In this document: positions 16,968-26,200 of the stretch, piece by piece
Layout of the letters: every line of letters begins with the position of its first letter
Position numbering within the stretch: position 1 is the stretch's first letter
Assembly (NCBI GenBank): GCA_016282255.1
Contig: JAEEKE010000065.1
Span: forward strand, 1-41,794
DNA from: Bacillota bacterium
GTDB lineage: Bacteria; Bacillota; Clostridia; Christensenellales; CAG-138
DNA: 41,794 nucleotides
Direction: 5' to 3'
Translations under genes and position numbers: made by a program
The notes under the pieces: model-generated
What the model was told of the DNA's origin: nothing
The model's database searches: none
Seen by the model: the letters and a program-made list of their open reading frames with translations, nothing else

Positions 16968-18080
16968 TCAGCGGCCGAGCGTGCAGAGCAGCGAATCCAC
17001 GCCGCAGGCGATGAACAGCTCCTTCTCGCCCACCTTTTCAAAGCCCGTCACGGTCCTGTCGAACTCCAGCGCCTTTTTCTTGGAGAAATTCTCCTTATAG
17101 ACCTCCACCCTGTCGCTCTTGACGACGGCCAGCCGGCCCTTCAAGAGGCAGCAGCCGAGCATGCCGTCGATCTCCGTAACGGAATAGAGCTTATCCTCGG
17201 CCGTGCTGTCCTCCCTGACGGAGAGCACGCGGACGGGCGCGATCTCCTCCTCGCCGCTGTGCAGCAGGAAGACGATCCTCGACCCGCTGCGCGACCAGTC
17301 GCGGCATTCGTAGCCCATGCAGCGGAGGCGGTAGGCCTCCTCGTTGGTGCTGCGGTCGAAGCGGATCAGGCTGTCGGTACAGAAGGCGAACACGCTTTTT
17401 TCGGTGACGATTATCTTTTTCGCCGTCTGTCCCTGTACTGATATAACGCCGGTTACGCTCTCGCGGTTGAGGTCGTAGGTGGTGATAGTGGTGGAGACCG
17501 CGCTGCCGGTGGTGATGAGCTCGCTTATCCACAGCACCGCGCTCTTGCCGCCCTCAAAGCCGAAATCGAGCAGCACCGCGCCCTTGACGGCCCGGTTATA
17601 GCACGGCGCGCCGGCGGAATTATAGACCCTGAGCGACTTCGTGCCGTCGGCATTGTCGACGTAGGCGCCCACGTATTTGCCGCCGCAGACTATCTTTTTG
17701 ATGGTGCCGTCCACGAAATTGTCGAACGGCGTGCCCACCACCTGCAGGGAGGACGCGCTGTGGACGACCTTGAGCTGCTCGGTGCCGAGTATGCCGACCT
17801 TGTCCGAATCGACGGCGACGGTGAAGTTCTTATCCTCATCCTCGAGCGAGGAATAGACGAGCGTGCGGCCGTCGAGATACATGAAGCCGTCGCCCGTGAA
17901 GGCGTGGGTCGAGTCCGCGCGGAAGGGGAGGGCGCGCTTTGAAAGGGCGAGGGTGAAGCTCCTTATCAGGAAGAAGAGCCCCGCCGCCAGCCCGAGCGCG
18001 GCGAAAGCGAGCAGGATCCATCTAAGGATCGAGCCACCGTTTGCCCTGCTGCGCCTGTGTTTTCTCGTGTTTCTTCTCAT
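16968..18080 (-). CDS. Membrane-anchored beta-propeller-like protein (DUF5711-like)
   Basis: 370 aa; Arg-rich N-terminus plus one TM helix (ILRWILLAFAALGLAAGLFFLI), then repetitive beta-rich ectodomain; family assignment by memory of similar clostridial proteins. Confidence 0.6.
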   Translation of the reverse strand: MRRNTRKHRRSRANGGSILRWILLAFAALGLAAGLFFLIRSFTLALSKRALPFRADSTHAFTGDGFMYLDGRTLVYSSLEDEDKNFTVAVDSDKVGILGTEQLKVVHSASSLQVVGTPFDNFVDGTIKKIVCGGKYVGAYVDNADGTKSLRVYNSAGAPCYNRAVKGAVLLDFGFEGGKSAVLWISELITTGSAVSTTITTYDLNRESVTGVISVQGQTAKKIIVTEKSVFAFCTDSLIRFDRSTNEEAYRLRCMGYECRDWSRSGSRIVFLLHSGEEEIAPVRVLSVREDSTAEDKLYSVTEIDGMLGCCLLKGRLAVVKSDRVEVYKENFSKKKALEFDRTVTGFEKVGEKELFIACGVDSLLCTLGR

Positions 18081-18143
18081 TCAGCTCTTAAGCCTTATTA
18101 TTGCCCGACAAAAGCCGGAGTATCGCTCTTTATCGGTTCCGCT

Positions 18144-19067
18144 TCAGTTGAACGCGGGGCGGACCACCCTGAGCGCGCCGGGCATCACGGTGCAGGTGAC
18201 CGGCGTCTTTTCGATCAGCTCGCCGTCGAGCTCCACGGTGAATTCGCCCTCGGTGCGGACCGAGATCGTCCTTGCCCGCTTATAGATTATCGGCTTTTTG
18301 CCGACGTGCTTTCCCTTGATGAACAGCGGCAGCAGCGTCAGCAGCCTGAAGAACCCGACCCAGCGCGAAATGCAGATATCGAACAGCCCGTCGTCCGGCC
18401 TGGCCTCGGGCGCGACCACCATGCCGCCGCCGAAGCGCCGCCCGTTGCAGGCGGTGATGATCAGCGCGTCCATCTCCTCCTCCTCGCCGCCGTCGAGCGA
18501 AACGAAGCAGTGGATCTTATGGCGGTGCATTATCGCGTCCATGATGCCGATGACGTAGGGCAGCATGCCGGATTTGCCCTTTTTATGCTTTTCGACGCTG
18601 CGAAGAACGTCCACGTCGAAGCCGAGGCCAGCGACGTTGGTGAAATACTTCGTGTTCACGCGGCCGAGGTCGCAGGGGAAGGCCTTGCCGTCCAGCAGCA
18701 GATCCGCGGCCTTTTCGGGCTCCGTCGGGATGCCGATCGCCGAGGCAAAATCGTTGCCCGTGCCGAAGGGAAGGACGCCGAAGCGGACGCCGGGGCGGCC
18801 CACTATGACGGAGACCACCTCACTGATGGTGCCGTCGCCGCCGACGGCCACGATGTAATCCGCGCCTTCCGCGATCGCCTGCTTCGCAAGCTCGACCGAG
18901 TGGCCCGGATACTCCGAATACAGCACCCTATATTCGGCGCCGCGTGCCTTGAGCCGCGCTTCGGCCTTGGCAAACAGCTCCTCGCACTGCTTTGAGCCGG
19001 CGATGGGATTGACGATAAAGACTGTCGGACGCGCCCCGCCCTGCGCGGCGCTTTCGTTGATTTCCAT
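18144..19067 (-). CDS. Diacylglycerol kinase family (YegS/DgkB-like) lipid kinase
   Basis: Start at 19067 (GGGGGAAGT ATG) preferred over 19145; TVFIVNPIAGSKQCEELFAKAEARLKARG, IVAVGGDGTISEVVSVIVGRPGVRFGVLPFGTGNDFASAIGIP. Confidence 0.93.
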   Translation of the reverse strand: MEINESAAQGGARPTVFIVNPIAGSKQCEELFAKAEARLKARGAEYRVLYSEYPGHSVELAKQAIAEGADYIVAVGGDGTISEVVSVIVGRPGVRFGVLPFGTGNDFASAIGIPTEPEKAADLLLDGKAFPCDLGRVNTKYFTNVAGLGFDVDVLRSVEKHKKGKSGMLPYVIGIMDAIMHRHKIHCFVSLDGGEEEEMDALIITACNGRRFGGGMVVAPEARPDDGLFDICISRWVGFFRLLTLLPLFIKGKHVGKKPIIYKRARTISVRTEGEFTVELDGELIEKTPVTCTVMPGALRVVRPAFN

Positions 19068-19194
19068 ACTTCCCCCAAATCTTGAAAGGATCCCGTTTGC
19101 GTTCAAAAGCCATGCGCGCTCAGGCATGGCAATGTACACAAACATCCATTGTTATAATAGCGCATCGGCCAATAGTTGTCAATATCCGGCGCTC

Positions 19195-19521
19195 TCACAG
19201 CCCCGAATAGGGGTTCTTGTTCTCCTTCTTAGGCTCCTCGGAGCTGCCGCCCCAGCGGCCGAACAGTATCAGCAGATAGCGAAGCAGGCCGCTTAAGAAA
19301 TAGATCCCCAGGGCGATCCAGAACCAGCGGATATGAAGGCCCACCGTGAAATGCAGGATCAGCAGCGCCCATACCGGCACCGAGAACAGCAGCATGTCCA
19401 CGCGCAGCAGGAAGAAAAAGAACAGCCCGAACAGAAAGTCCCGGAGCTTCGAGCCCTTTCGCTTTGGCTGTTCCGCCCCGTTTACGGTATTGGAGGCGGT
19501 ATTGTCGCGTTCGTTCTCCAT
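19195..19521 (-). CDS. Small membrane protein, hypothetical
   Basis: MENERDNTASNTVNGAEQPKRKGSKLRDFLFGLFFFFLLRVDMLLFSVPVWALLILHFTVGLHIRWFWIALGIYFLSGLLRYLLILFGRWGG; AAAGGGAAAAGT upstream of ATG. Confidence 0.75.
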   Translation of the reverse strand: MENERDNTASNTVNGAEQPKRKGSKLRDFLFGLFFFFLLRVDMLLFSVPVWALLILHFTVGLHIRWFWIALGIYFLSGLLRYLLILFGRWGGSSEEPKKENKNPYSGL

Positions 19522-19560
19522 ACTTTTCCCTTTCAGCAAGAAAAAGCGCGGTTATTTCCG

Positions 19561-19586
19561 GGAAACATTTCCCGGGAAATATTTCC
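19561..19586. repeat. Tandem 14-bp palindromes (GGGAAATATTTCCC GGGAAATGTTTCCC)
   Basis: Reverse strand GGGAAATATTTCCC-GGGAAATGTTTCCC-GGAAATAACC; the first 14-mer is a perfect palindrome, the second has one mismatched pair, and the junction ATTTCCCGGGAAAT is also palindromic. Confidence 0.8.
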
Positions 19587-19617
19587 CTTCGTCGCAGTTC
19601 TCGCCGTTTTTTTGCGC

Positions 19618-21045
19618 TCATTCCCCGCAGCTTACATATTTATAATAGTAAAAGGTCCCGTCCTCGCCCGTCCGGGTAAAGCCGTTCGCCGTGATCATCG
19701 CGCGCGAAGGGCCGTTCTCCTTATAACAGCGCGCCCTTGCCCCGACGCCGAGGACCCGGACGGCGAGCTCCGCCGCGGCGCCGAAAGCGGCCGTGCCATA
19801 GCCCTTCCCCTGATATTCGGGCAGGATGCGGCAGCCGACCTCGGCGTTCCCGTCGAACGCGAAGTTCCAGAGCACGGCCTCCCCGATCATAGGGCCTTCC
19901 TCCTCTAAGCGTACGGCGAAATTGACGGAATCCCCGGCCCGCATATCGTACAGGACCGAATCGAAGAAGGTGTTTTCGTCGACAGGACCCGTGATCGAGA
20001 CGTCCTCGCGGTAATCGTAGCCCCAGAAGCGGTTGTTCTCCACGTCCGTATTCAGCCGGAGGTAAGCCTCCTTATCGCTTTCTCTGAGCCCGGTCAGGAT
20101 CATCCCGCCGCGCTTTGCGGTCATGCCCGGCTCGAGCCTCAGGGCGGGGGAGCCGACGTGAACGAGGTACTTATTCTCGATCGAGAGCGGATGGTACTGC
20201 AGCTTGGAGGTGCGAAGGCCCGGGTCGCCTGAGTCGTCCTCCCTGTTTATAAGCCGCAGCGAAACGCCGGGCAGCCCGCCCACGAGGTTCACGAACCCCG
20301 AGAACATGGCGGGATAGACCCCTTCGATGCCCGGCAGCGCTTTTTCGACGTGGATCAGCAGTATTTCGCCGCTGATCTCCCCGATGCTCAGCGCCGCGAG
20401 CCTTCCGTCCAGAAACAGCCCGGCCGCAAGGAGCCCGAGCTCCTCATAGACGTCGAACAGCCGTTTCGACTGCCTCTGCTCCAGCTTTTCAAGCGCGTTC
20501 ACCGCCGGATGCTCCAGGGCATATCCGTCGAGGAACGCGTGCGCGGCTTCCCTGTCCGCGGCGGTCAAAAAGCGCACGTCGGGCTCGCCGTAGAGCCGGC
20601 GGAATTTGTTGACATGGTTCCTCTGCCCGCTGTATTTCCTGCCCTTGAAGGAAGAGATCGCGTCGAAATCGTAGACGTAATCGCTCCAGCGGCGGTCGAA
20701 GGCGTACATATTGGGCGTGAACCGCGCGTCGGAGCGCAGTTTTTCGAGCGTCGGTTCGTCCACCGCGAAGAAGCGAAGCGGCAGGCCCTCCGCCCGCGCG
20801 TATTCGATCAGCTCGTCGGCCATGCCGTCCGGATCCGCGCCGATGGGGAAACTGAATGCCGTCTGTTCACCGATGAGCTGACGGACGGCAATAGTATCGT
20901 TCCATATTGAAAACCGTATGTCGGCGCCGTCGTGCCACATGAACAGGTACCCGGCGGAAAGATCGCCGCAGCGGGACGGGTTCTGCTTTAAATATGGCAG
21001 CGCCTTTTGAAGCGCCCGAACGGAGAAAGGCTCAAAAACCAGCAT
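19618..21045 (-). CDS. DUF2156 (phosphatidylglycerol lysyltransferase C-terminal-like) protein fused to C-terminal GNAT acetyltransferase
   Basis: N-terminal region PYLKQNPSRCGDLSAGYLFMWHDGADIRF...FKGRKYSGQRNHVNKFRRLY...LINREDDSGDPGLRTSKLQYHPLSIENKYLV (DUF2156); C-terminal WGYDYRE...GEAVLWNFAFDGNAEVGCRILPEYQGKGYGTAAFGAAAELAV...NGFTRTGEDG (GNAT). The ATG at 21075 lies in the greA terminator, so the start is taken as 21045. Confidence 0.85.
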   Translation of the reverse strand: MLVFEPFSVRALQKALPYLKQNPSRCGDLSAGYLFMWHDGADIRFSIWNDTIAVRQLIGEQTAFSFPIGADPDGMADELIEYARAEGLPLRFFAVDEPTLEKLRSDARFTPNMYAFDRRWSDYVYDFDAISSFKGRKYSGQRNHVNKFRRLYGEPDVRFLTAADREAAHAFLDGYALEHPAVNALEKLEQRQSKRLFDVYEELGLLAAGLFLDGRLAALSIGEISGEILLIHVEKALPGIEGVYPAMFSGFVNLVGGLPGVSLRLINREDDSGDPGLRTSKLQYHPLSIENKYLVHVGSPALRLEPGMTAKRGGMILTGLRESDKEAYLRLNTDVENNRFWGYDYREDVSITGPVDENTFFDSVLYDMRAGDSVNFAVRLEEEGPMIGEAVLWNFAFDGNAEVGCRILPEYQGKGYGTAAFGAAAELAVRVLGVGARARCYKENGPSRAMITANGFTRTGEDGTFYYYKYVSCGE

Positions 21046-21064
21046 ACCTTCGCCTTTATGCCGC

Positions 21065-21097
21065 AAAAAAGGCACAGCGGCCCCTTTCGGGACCGCC
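21065..21097 (-). terminator. greA Rho-independent terminator
   Basis: Reverse strand GCGGTCCC-GAAA-GGGGCCGC-TGTGCC-TTTTTT just after the greA stop. Confidence 0.6.
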
Positions 21098-21105
21098 GGA
21101 TCGAC

Positions 21106-21594
21106 TCAGTTGAACTCCCTCCTGATGCCCAGGATGCGGACCTTGGTGGGGCCGCCGGGCGTCTGGACGGTCAGCGTTTCGCCGACCTTGTGGCCGAGCA
21201 CGCCGCCGCCGATCGCGCTGTCGCGCGAGATACGCTTGGGCACGACGTCGAGCTTCGCCTCGGTCTCGCTGACGATCTGATACTCCTCCTCGATGCCGTA
21301 GTCGACCAGCCTGAGGGTGACGAGCGCGCCGAGGGACACGGTGTTGGTGCTGATCTCGGATTCGTCGATGACGACCGCGTTCTTGAGCTTCGCCTCGATC
21401 TCGCCGATCTCGTGCTCGTTGTGCGCCTGCGCGTCGAGTGCGGCGTCGTATTCGGCGTTCTCGCTGAGGTCGCCGTGGGAGCGCGCCTCGGCGATCGCGT
21501 CGGTGATCTCCTTCCTGCGTTCGTTCTTCAGATAGTCGAGCTTGTCCTCAAGCTCTTTTTTGCCGGCTTTGGTAAGCTTTACGATCTCTGCCAT
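21106..21594 (-). CDS. greA: Transcription elongation factor GreA
   Basis: 162 aa; VKLTKAGKKELEDKLDYLKNERRKEITDAIAEARSHGDLSENAEYDAALDAQAHNEHEIGEIEAKLKNAVVID. Confidence 0.98.
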   Translation of the reverse strand: MAEIVKLTKAGKKELEDKLDYLKNERRKEITDAIAEARSHGDLSENAEYDAALDAQAHNEHEIGEIEAKLKNAVVIDESEISTNTVSLGALVTLRLVDYGIEEEYQIVSETEAKLDVVPKRISRDSAIGGGVLGHKVGETLTVQTPGGPTKVRILGIRREFN

Positions 21595-21696
21595 GGTTAT
21601 CTCCTTAAATAATATTGAATGGTCATTAAAGGGCCTCTCCGGCGAAGAAAGGGTTGCTTCCCTTCATGGGACCGGCTGCCCGTACGAAGTCAGCTT

Positions 21697-21725
21697 ATTA
21701 TAGTCAAAAAGCGGTGGGTTGTCAA
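21697..21725 (-). promoter_or_regulatory. Perfect-consensus sigma-A promoter for greA
   Basis: Reverse strand TTGACA (21720-21725), 17-nt spacer, TATAAT (21697-21702). Confidence 0.88.
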
Positions 21726-21726
21726 T

Positions 21727-21760
21727 AAAAAGGCCGTCGATTTTTGCATCGGGCGGCGTT
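21727..21760 (-). terminator. MATE transporter gene terminator
   Basis: Reverse strand GCCGCCCGAT-GCAAAA-ATCGACGGCCTTTTTATT, stem with an internal bulge, T-rich tail. Confidence 0.6.
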
Positions 21761-21790
21761 TTTTTCGATTGGGGCCGATTCTTTCTCCCG

Positions 21791-23206
21791 TTACACCGGC
21801 GCGCCGTCCGGCAGAGGGGCGATCTCGTGCCGGCGGATCTTCATCAGCGTCAGGAAGCTGTAGGTCAGCGCCGCGAACTCCGCGATCAGGAAGCTCCACC
21901 AGACCGATTCCACCCTGTGGAAGACCAGGGCGAGGATCAGCGCCGCGGGCAGCAGCACGCAGAGCTGGCGGATAAGCGACATTATCATGCTGGCGACGCC
22001 GTGGCCGAGAGCGCCGAACGTGACCGAATTGGTGATGGAGGCCGCCGCCAGGATGAACGAGAGCGAGATTATGCGGAACGCCGCCGCGCCGCCCGAGGTG
22101 ATGCTGCCGTCGTGATCGAACAGGCCGATGATCTGCCGCGGGAAGAGCTGGAAGAGCAGCGTGCCGACCGCCATGATGCAGACCGCCGTGATGAGGGTCA
22201 GCTTCCATGCCTTTTCAAGGCGCTTGCGGTTGCCCGCGCCGAAATTGTAGGCGAGGATGCTCATGCTGGCGTTCGTGACGCCGAAGAGCGGCATGAAGAT
22301 AAGCGACTGGACCTTGAAATAGACGCCGACTATGCTCGTAGCTCCCTTGCCGCCGACGTCCGCCAGCACGCGGGAGAGGATCATGTTCATGCCCGAGATC
22401 ATGACCGAGGTGATAGCCTGCATGATGATCGAGGGCAGGCCCACGCGGTAGATATCGAGGATCGTCTCCTTACAGGGCCTGAAATGCCGGAACGAGAGCG
22501 TGACCTCGTGATCCTTGCCGAGGATGAGCAGCAGGGCGGCGATCATGCCGATCCACTGGCCGATGACGGTCGCGATCGCCGCGCCGCGGATGCCGAGGGC
22601 GGGGAAGGGGCCGATGCCGAAGATAAGGAGCGGGTCGAGGATGATGTTTATCACCGCGCCGACGAGCTGAGTTATCATCGAAAGCGAGGTCTTGCCCATC
22701 GACTGCAGTATCCTTTCGCAGCCGAGCTGCACGAACACGCCCATGCTGAACCACATGCAGATCGAGAGATAGTCCACGCCGAGGGAGACGAGCGCCTCGT
22801 CGTCCGAGAAGAGGCGGAAGAAGGGCCTTATCGCGAACCCGAGCGCCGCGAAGATCAGCGCCGAGCAGATCAGCAGGAAGACGCCGTTGTTCGCGCCCTT
22901 GTTCGCGTTCTCATGCTCGCCCGCGCCGAGCTTGCGCGAGATATAGGAGTTCATGCCGACCGAGGTGCCCACGCCGACCGCGATCATCAGCATCTGGATC
23001 GGGTAGGCGAGGGATACGGCGTTGAGCGCGTCGTTGCTGAACTTGGCCACGAAGTAGCTGTCCACGACGTTGTAGAGCGCCTGGACCAGCATCGAGATGA
23101 CCATCGGAATGGACATATTGAAGAGCAGCTTCCCGACGGGCATGACGCCCATCTTGTTCTGCCTCGGCTCCGCGGTTTTTAAAGTATTTTCGGGTATTTT
23201 TTCCAT
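21791..23206 (-). CDS. MATE family efflux transporter
   Basis: 471 aa, 12-TM pattern; KLLFNMSIPMVISMLVQALYNVVDSYFVAKFSNDALNAVSLAYPIQMLMIAVGVGTSVGMNSYISRKLG, AGNRKRLEKAWKL. Confidence 0.96.
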   Translation of the reverse strand: MEKIPENTLKTAEPRQNKMGVMPVGKLLFNMSIPMVISMLVQALYNVVDSYFVAKFSNDALNAVSLAYPIQMLMIAVGVGTSVGMNSYISRKLGAGEHENANKGANNGVFLLICSALIFAALGFAIRPFFRLFSDDEALVSLGVDYLSICMWFSMGVFVQLGCERILQSMGKTSLSMITQLVGAVINIILDPLLIFGIGPFPALGIRGAAIATVIGQWIGMIAALLLILGKDHEVTLSFRHFRPCKETILDIYRVGLPSIIMQAITSVMISGMNMILSRVLADVGGKGATSIVGVYFKVQSLIFMPLFGVTNASMSILAYNFGAGNRKRLEKAWKLTLITAVCIMAVGTLLFQLFPRQIIGLFDHDGSITSGGAAAFRIISLSFILAAASITNSVTFGALGHGVASMIMSLIRQLCVLLPAALILALVFHRVESVWWSFLIAEFAALTYSFLTLMKIRRHEIAPLPDGAPV

Positions 23207-23215
23207 AGCTCAGTG

Positions 23216-23244
23216 ATTATAGCATCAAAAGCGCCGCTTGTAAA
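23216..23244 (-). promoter_or_regulatory. Sigma-A-type promoter for MATE gene, immediately adjacent to its ATG
   Basis: Reverse strand TTTACA (23239-23244), 17-nt spacer ending TGC, TATAAT (23216-23221), then CACTGAGCT-ATG. Confidence 0.7.
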
Positions 23245-23271
23245 CGGATTTTCCCATTATATTATCGGCCC

Positions 23272-26200
23272 TTAAAGGCGGCAGGAGAGGTCGGCGGAGA
23301 GGAGATACACCCACTCCTCCTTAACGGGAAGCCCCGTCAGCTTTTCAAGCGCCTGCTTATAGAGGTCGAGCTGCCCGCGGTAGCCCTCGGCGACCTCGCG
23401 TGCGCTCCTTCCCCTCAGCGCCGTGGTCTTGTAGTCGATCAGCACCCATTCGCCGTTTTCGATGAAGCAGCAGTCGATCGCGCCCTGCAGCAGCGCGCCG
23501 GTTTCGGTAAGGAGCGAGAACTCCCTCTCCCTCTCGACCCTTTCGGAGGCGAGCAGCCTTTTATAGAGCGGCGAAGCGAAGAGCCGCGCGACGCTTTCGA
23601 TATCGACCGCCGCGGCCTCCTCCTCGGTAAAGAAGCCCCCGTCCGTGAGATGCGAAAGCTCTTCTTTTATTTCTTTTTCGCCCATTTCCGCGATAGGCAG
23701 CAGCATGATAAGGCGGTGGGTGAGGGTGCCCCGCTCTGCGCCCGAGAAGGTCCTTTCCCCTTCCTCGCGCAGAAACAGCGGCTGTGCGGGCGTATAGTCC
23801 TTTACGGGCTCGGCAAGCTCGGTGACGCTGCTCTTCGCGGGCGTCCTCGTCGCCTTCTCAAAGCCGTAGGCGAAGGAGAGCAGCGCGTCGATATCGCCGT
23901 GCGGGGCGCGCTTCGCCTCCTCCTTCCATTCGTTATAGCATTTCTTCGTTACCTTCGCGCCTTCGCCCGCGCCGCCCTCGCTCCTAAGCAGCAGGGTATT
24001 GATGCGGCAGGGGCTCCCCCCGCCGAGCGGGACATTGAATCCCTGCTCCGCGCGCTCTGAGTCGAGGCCGAACGGGAAGAACGCCCCGAGGATCCATTCA
24101 AGGTAGCTCCTCGCGTTCATTATGCGGAAATCGGTCAGCGGGACCGCGTTCTTTTCGATGAAGGCGCGCATCTTTTTCTTCGCGCCCACCATATAGAGCC
24201 TCTCCCGCGCGCGCGTCATGCCCACGTAGAGCACGCGCATCTCCTCCGCGGCCTGCTTTGAGGCGTCCTTCGCCTCGATCGCGCGGCGGAACAGCGGCTT
24301 TTGGGCCTTCTCGGGGTCTATATCGCCGATCTCATCGAAGAGCTCATAGCCCCTGCCTATCCTCAGCCCTATCCCGAGCTCGTCGTCGAGCACCGCGGCG
24401 CTCCTTCTGCCCGCAGTGCTGAACTGACCCGTCAGCCCGCAGATGAAAACTATCGGGAACTCGAGCCCCTTGCTCTTGTGGATGCTCATCACGCGCACCG
24501 CGTCGACGCCGGCCGACTGCGCCGCGCCCATATTCGTGTTGTCGCGCACGCTGTCGAGCAGGTTTATAAAGGCGTTGAGGCCCCTTCTGCCCGCGGAATC
24601 GAAGGCATGCGCCTTCTCGAGCAGCATATCGAGGTTCGCTTTTCTTACCTCGCCGCCGGGCAGCGCGCCGGTATAGGTCGAAAAGCCCGTTTCGTCGAAA
24701 AGCCTTCCTATCAGCGCCTCCATGCCCTCAAGGCGGCTGAGCCTGCGCCAATCGGCCAGTTTTTCAAGGAAAGCCGCGCATTTTTCATACAGGGGAACGG
24801 GAGTTTCGACGCTTTCCCGCTTTCTTGCCGCCTCTAAAGCGGCCGCTTTCATCCTGTCGATGAAGAGTTCGTATTCGTCGCTCCTGAAATCCGCCTTTAT
24901 TTCGGCGAGCTCCGCGTCCGTAAAGCCCCCTATCGGGGAGCGCATGACCGAGACGAGCGGGATATCCTGCCTGGTGTTGTCTATCGCGCGCAGCAGGTTT
25001 ATGAAGATCTGCACCTCGATCGCGTCGAAATAGCCGTCGCCGAGCTCCGCGGTGCAGGGGATGCCGCGCTCGGAGAGCGAGTTGACGAGCTTGAGCGCGG
25101 GGCCCTTCGTTCGCCGCATCAGCACCGCGAAATCCGAGAAAACGGGTTCCCTCAGCGTCTTTTGCTCCTTGTCGAAGACCTTTCCTTCCTTCATCAGCTC
25201 GCGGATGCGCGAAGCGATATACGCCGCCTCCGCCTCGATGTTTTCAAGCTCCTCGACGCCTCCCGCGGCCCCGGTCTCCCCTTCGCCGTCATTTTCGCCG
25301 CTCTCGCCCGGGGAGTTCATTTCGCCCGCAGCCGCGGCTTTATCCTCATTTTTGTCGGAATTTGACGGATCTTCATTCGATTTATCCTTGTTATCATTAG
25401 GTTTATCCACATTTGAGGCGCTTAAAGCCTCCTCCTCGGATACGTCGATAAGCGCGAGCTCGGCAAATCCCTCCGAAGCGCCCTCCGCCGGGCGAAGCTC
25501 CGCGTTGTCGGAATAATCTATCTCGCCGACCTCGCCAAGCATAAGCTTGGAGAACAGCGCGTTCGCCGCGCCGAGCACCGCCGTGGTGCTCCTGAAATTG
25601 CAGTTAAGGTCTATCCTAGTGCCGGCCGTGCCATCGTAGCTGTTGTATTTGTCGATGAAGCTCCTCGGCTCCGCCTGGCGGAAGCGGTAGATGCTCTGCT
25701 TGACGTCGCCCACCATGAAGAGGTTGCCCCCGCGGGCGATGCGCGATATGATGCTCTCCTGCACCAGGTTCGTATCCTGATACTCGTCCACGAAGATATA
25801 GCGGAACTTCTCGCGGTATTCTTCTGCGATCTCCTCGTTTCGGAGCACCTCGAGCGTCAGCTGCTCCATATCCGAAAAATCAATGAGCGAGGCGTCCCTT
25901 TTAAGCGCCCTGTACCTCTCGGCAAAATCGCGCACTGTCTCGGCAAGCTCTTTTAAAGCCGGGAAGAGCGCCGAGGCGAGCCGCTTTTCCTCCGAAAGCG
26001 GAAGGGAAAACAGCTTTTCAAGATTCTTCGTCAGTTTTTTGAGTTCTTCGCGATATTTTTTAATGAATTCCGGCGTGCCCTTGGGCAGATTGGAAAACAG
26101 CTTTGTTCCTGCAAGGCCGCAGAAGGTATCGTAGGAGGAGGTAAGCGAGAGCGAAAACAGCCTGTCCATATCCTCCCTTATGACGGCGATGTACTTTTCA

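Noticed and set aside
19195-21045. Possibility that the GNAT-fusion and adjacent small membrane protein form a defence or toxin-antitoxin pair
   Set aside because: No toxin or antitoxin motif, and the genes are separated by an intergenic palindrome array; evidence is insufficient.
21719-23182. 487-aa plus-strand ORF opposite the MATE gene
   Set aside because: Antisense shadow of a clear MATE transporter; highly charged Asp/Arg/Glu/His-rich sequence.
25403-25411. TTATCCACA (DnaA box) within addA
   Set aside because: Single copy inside a low-complexity coding linker; most likely chance.
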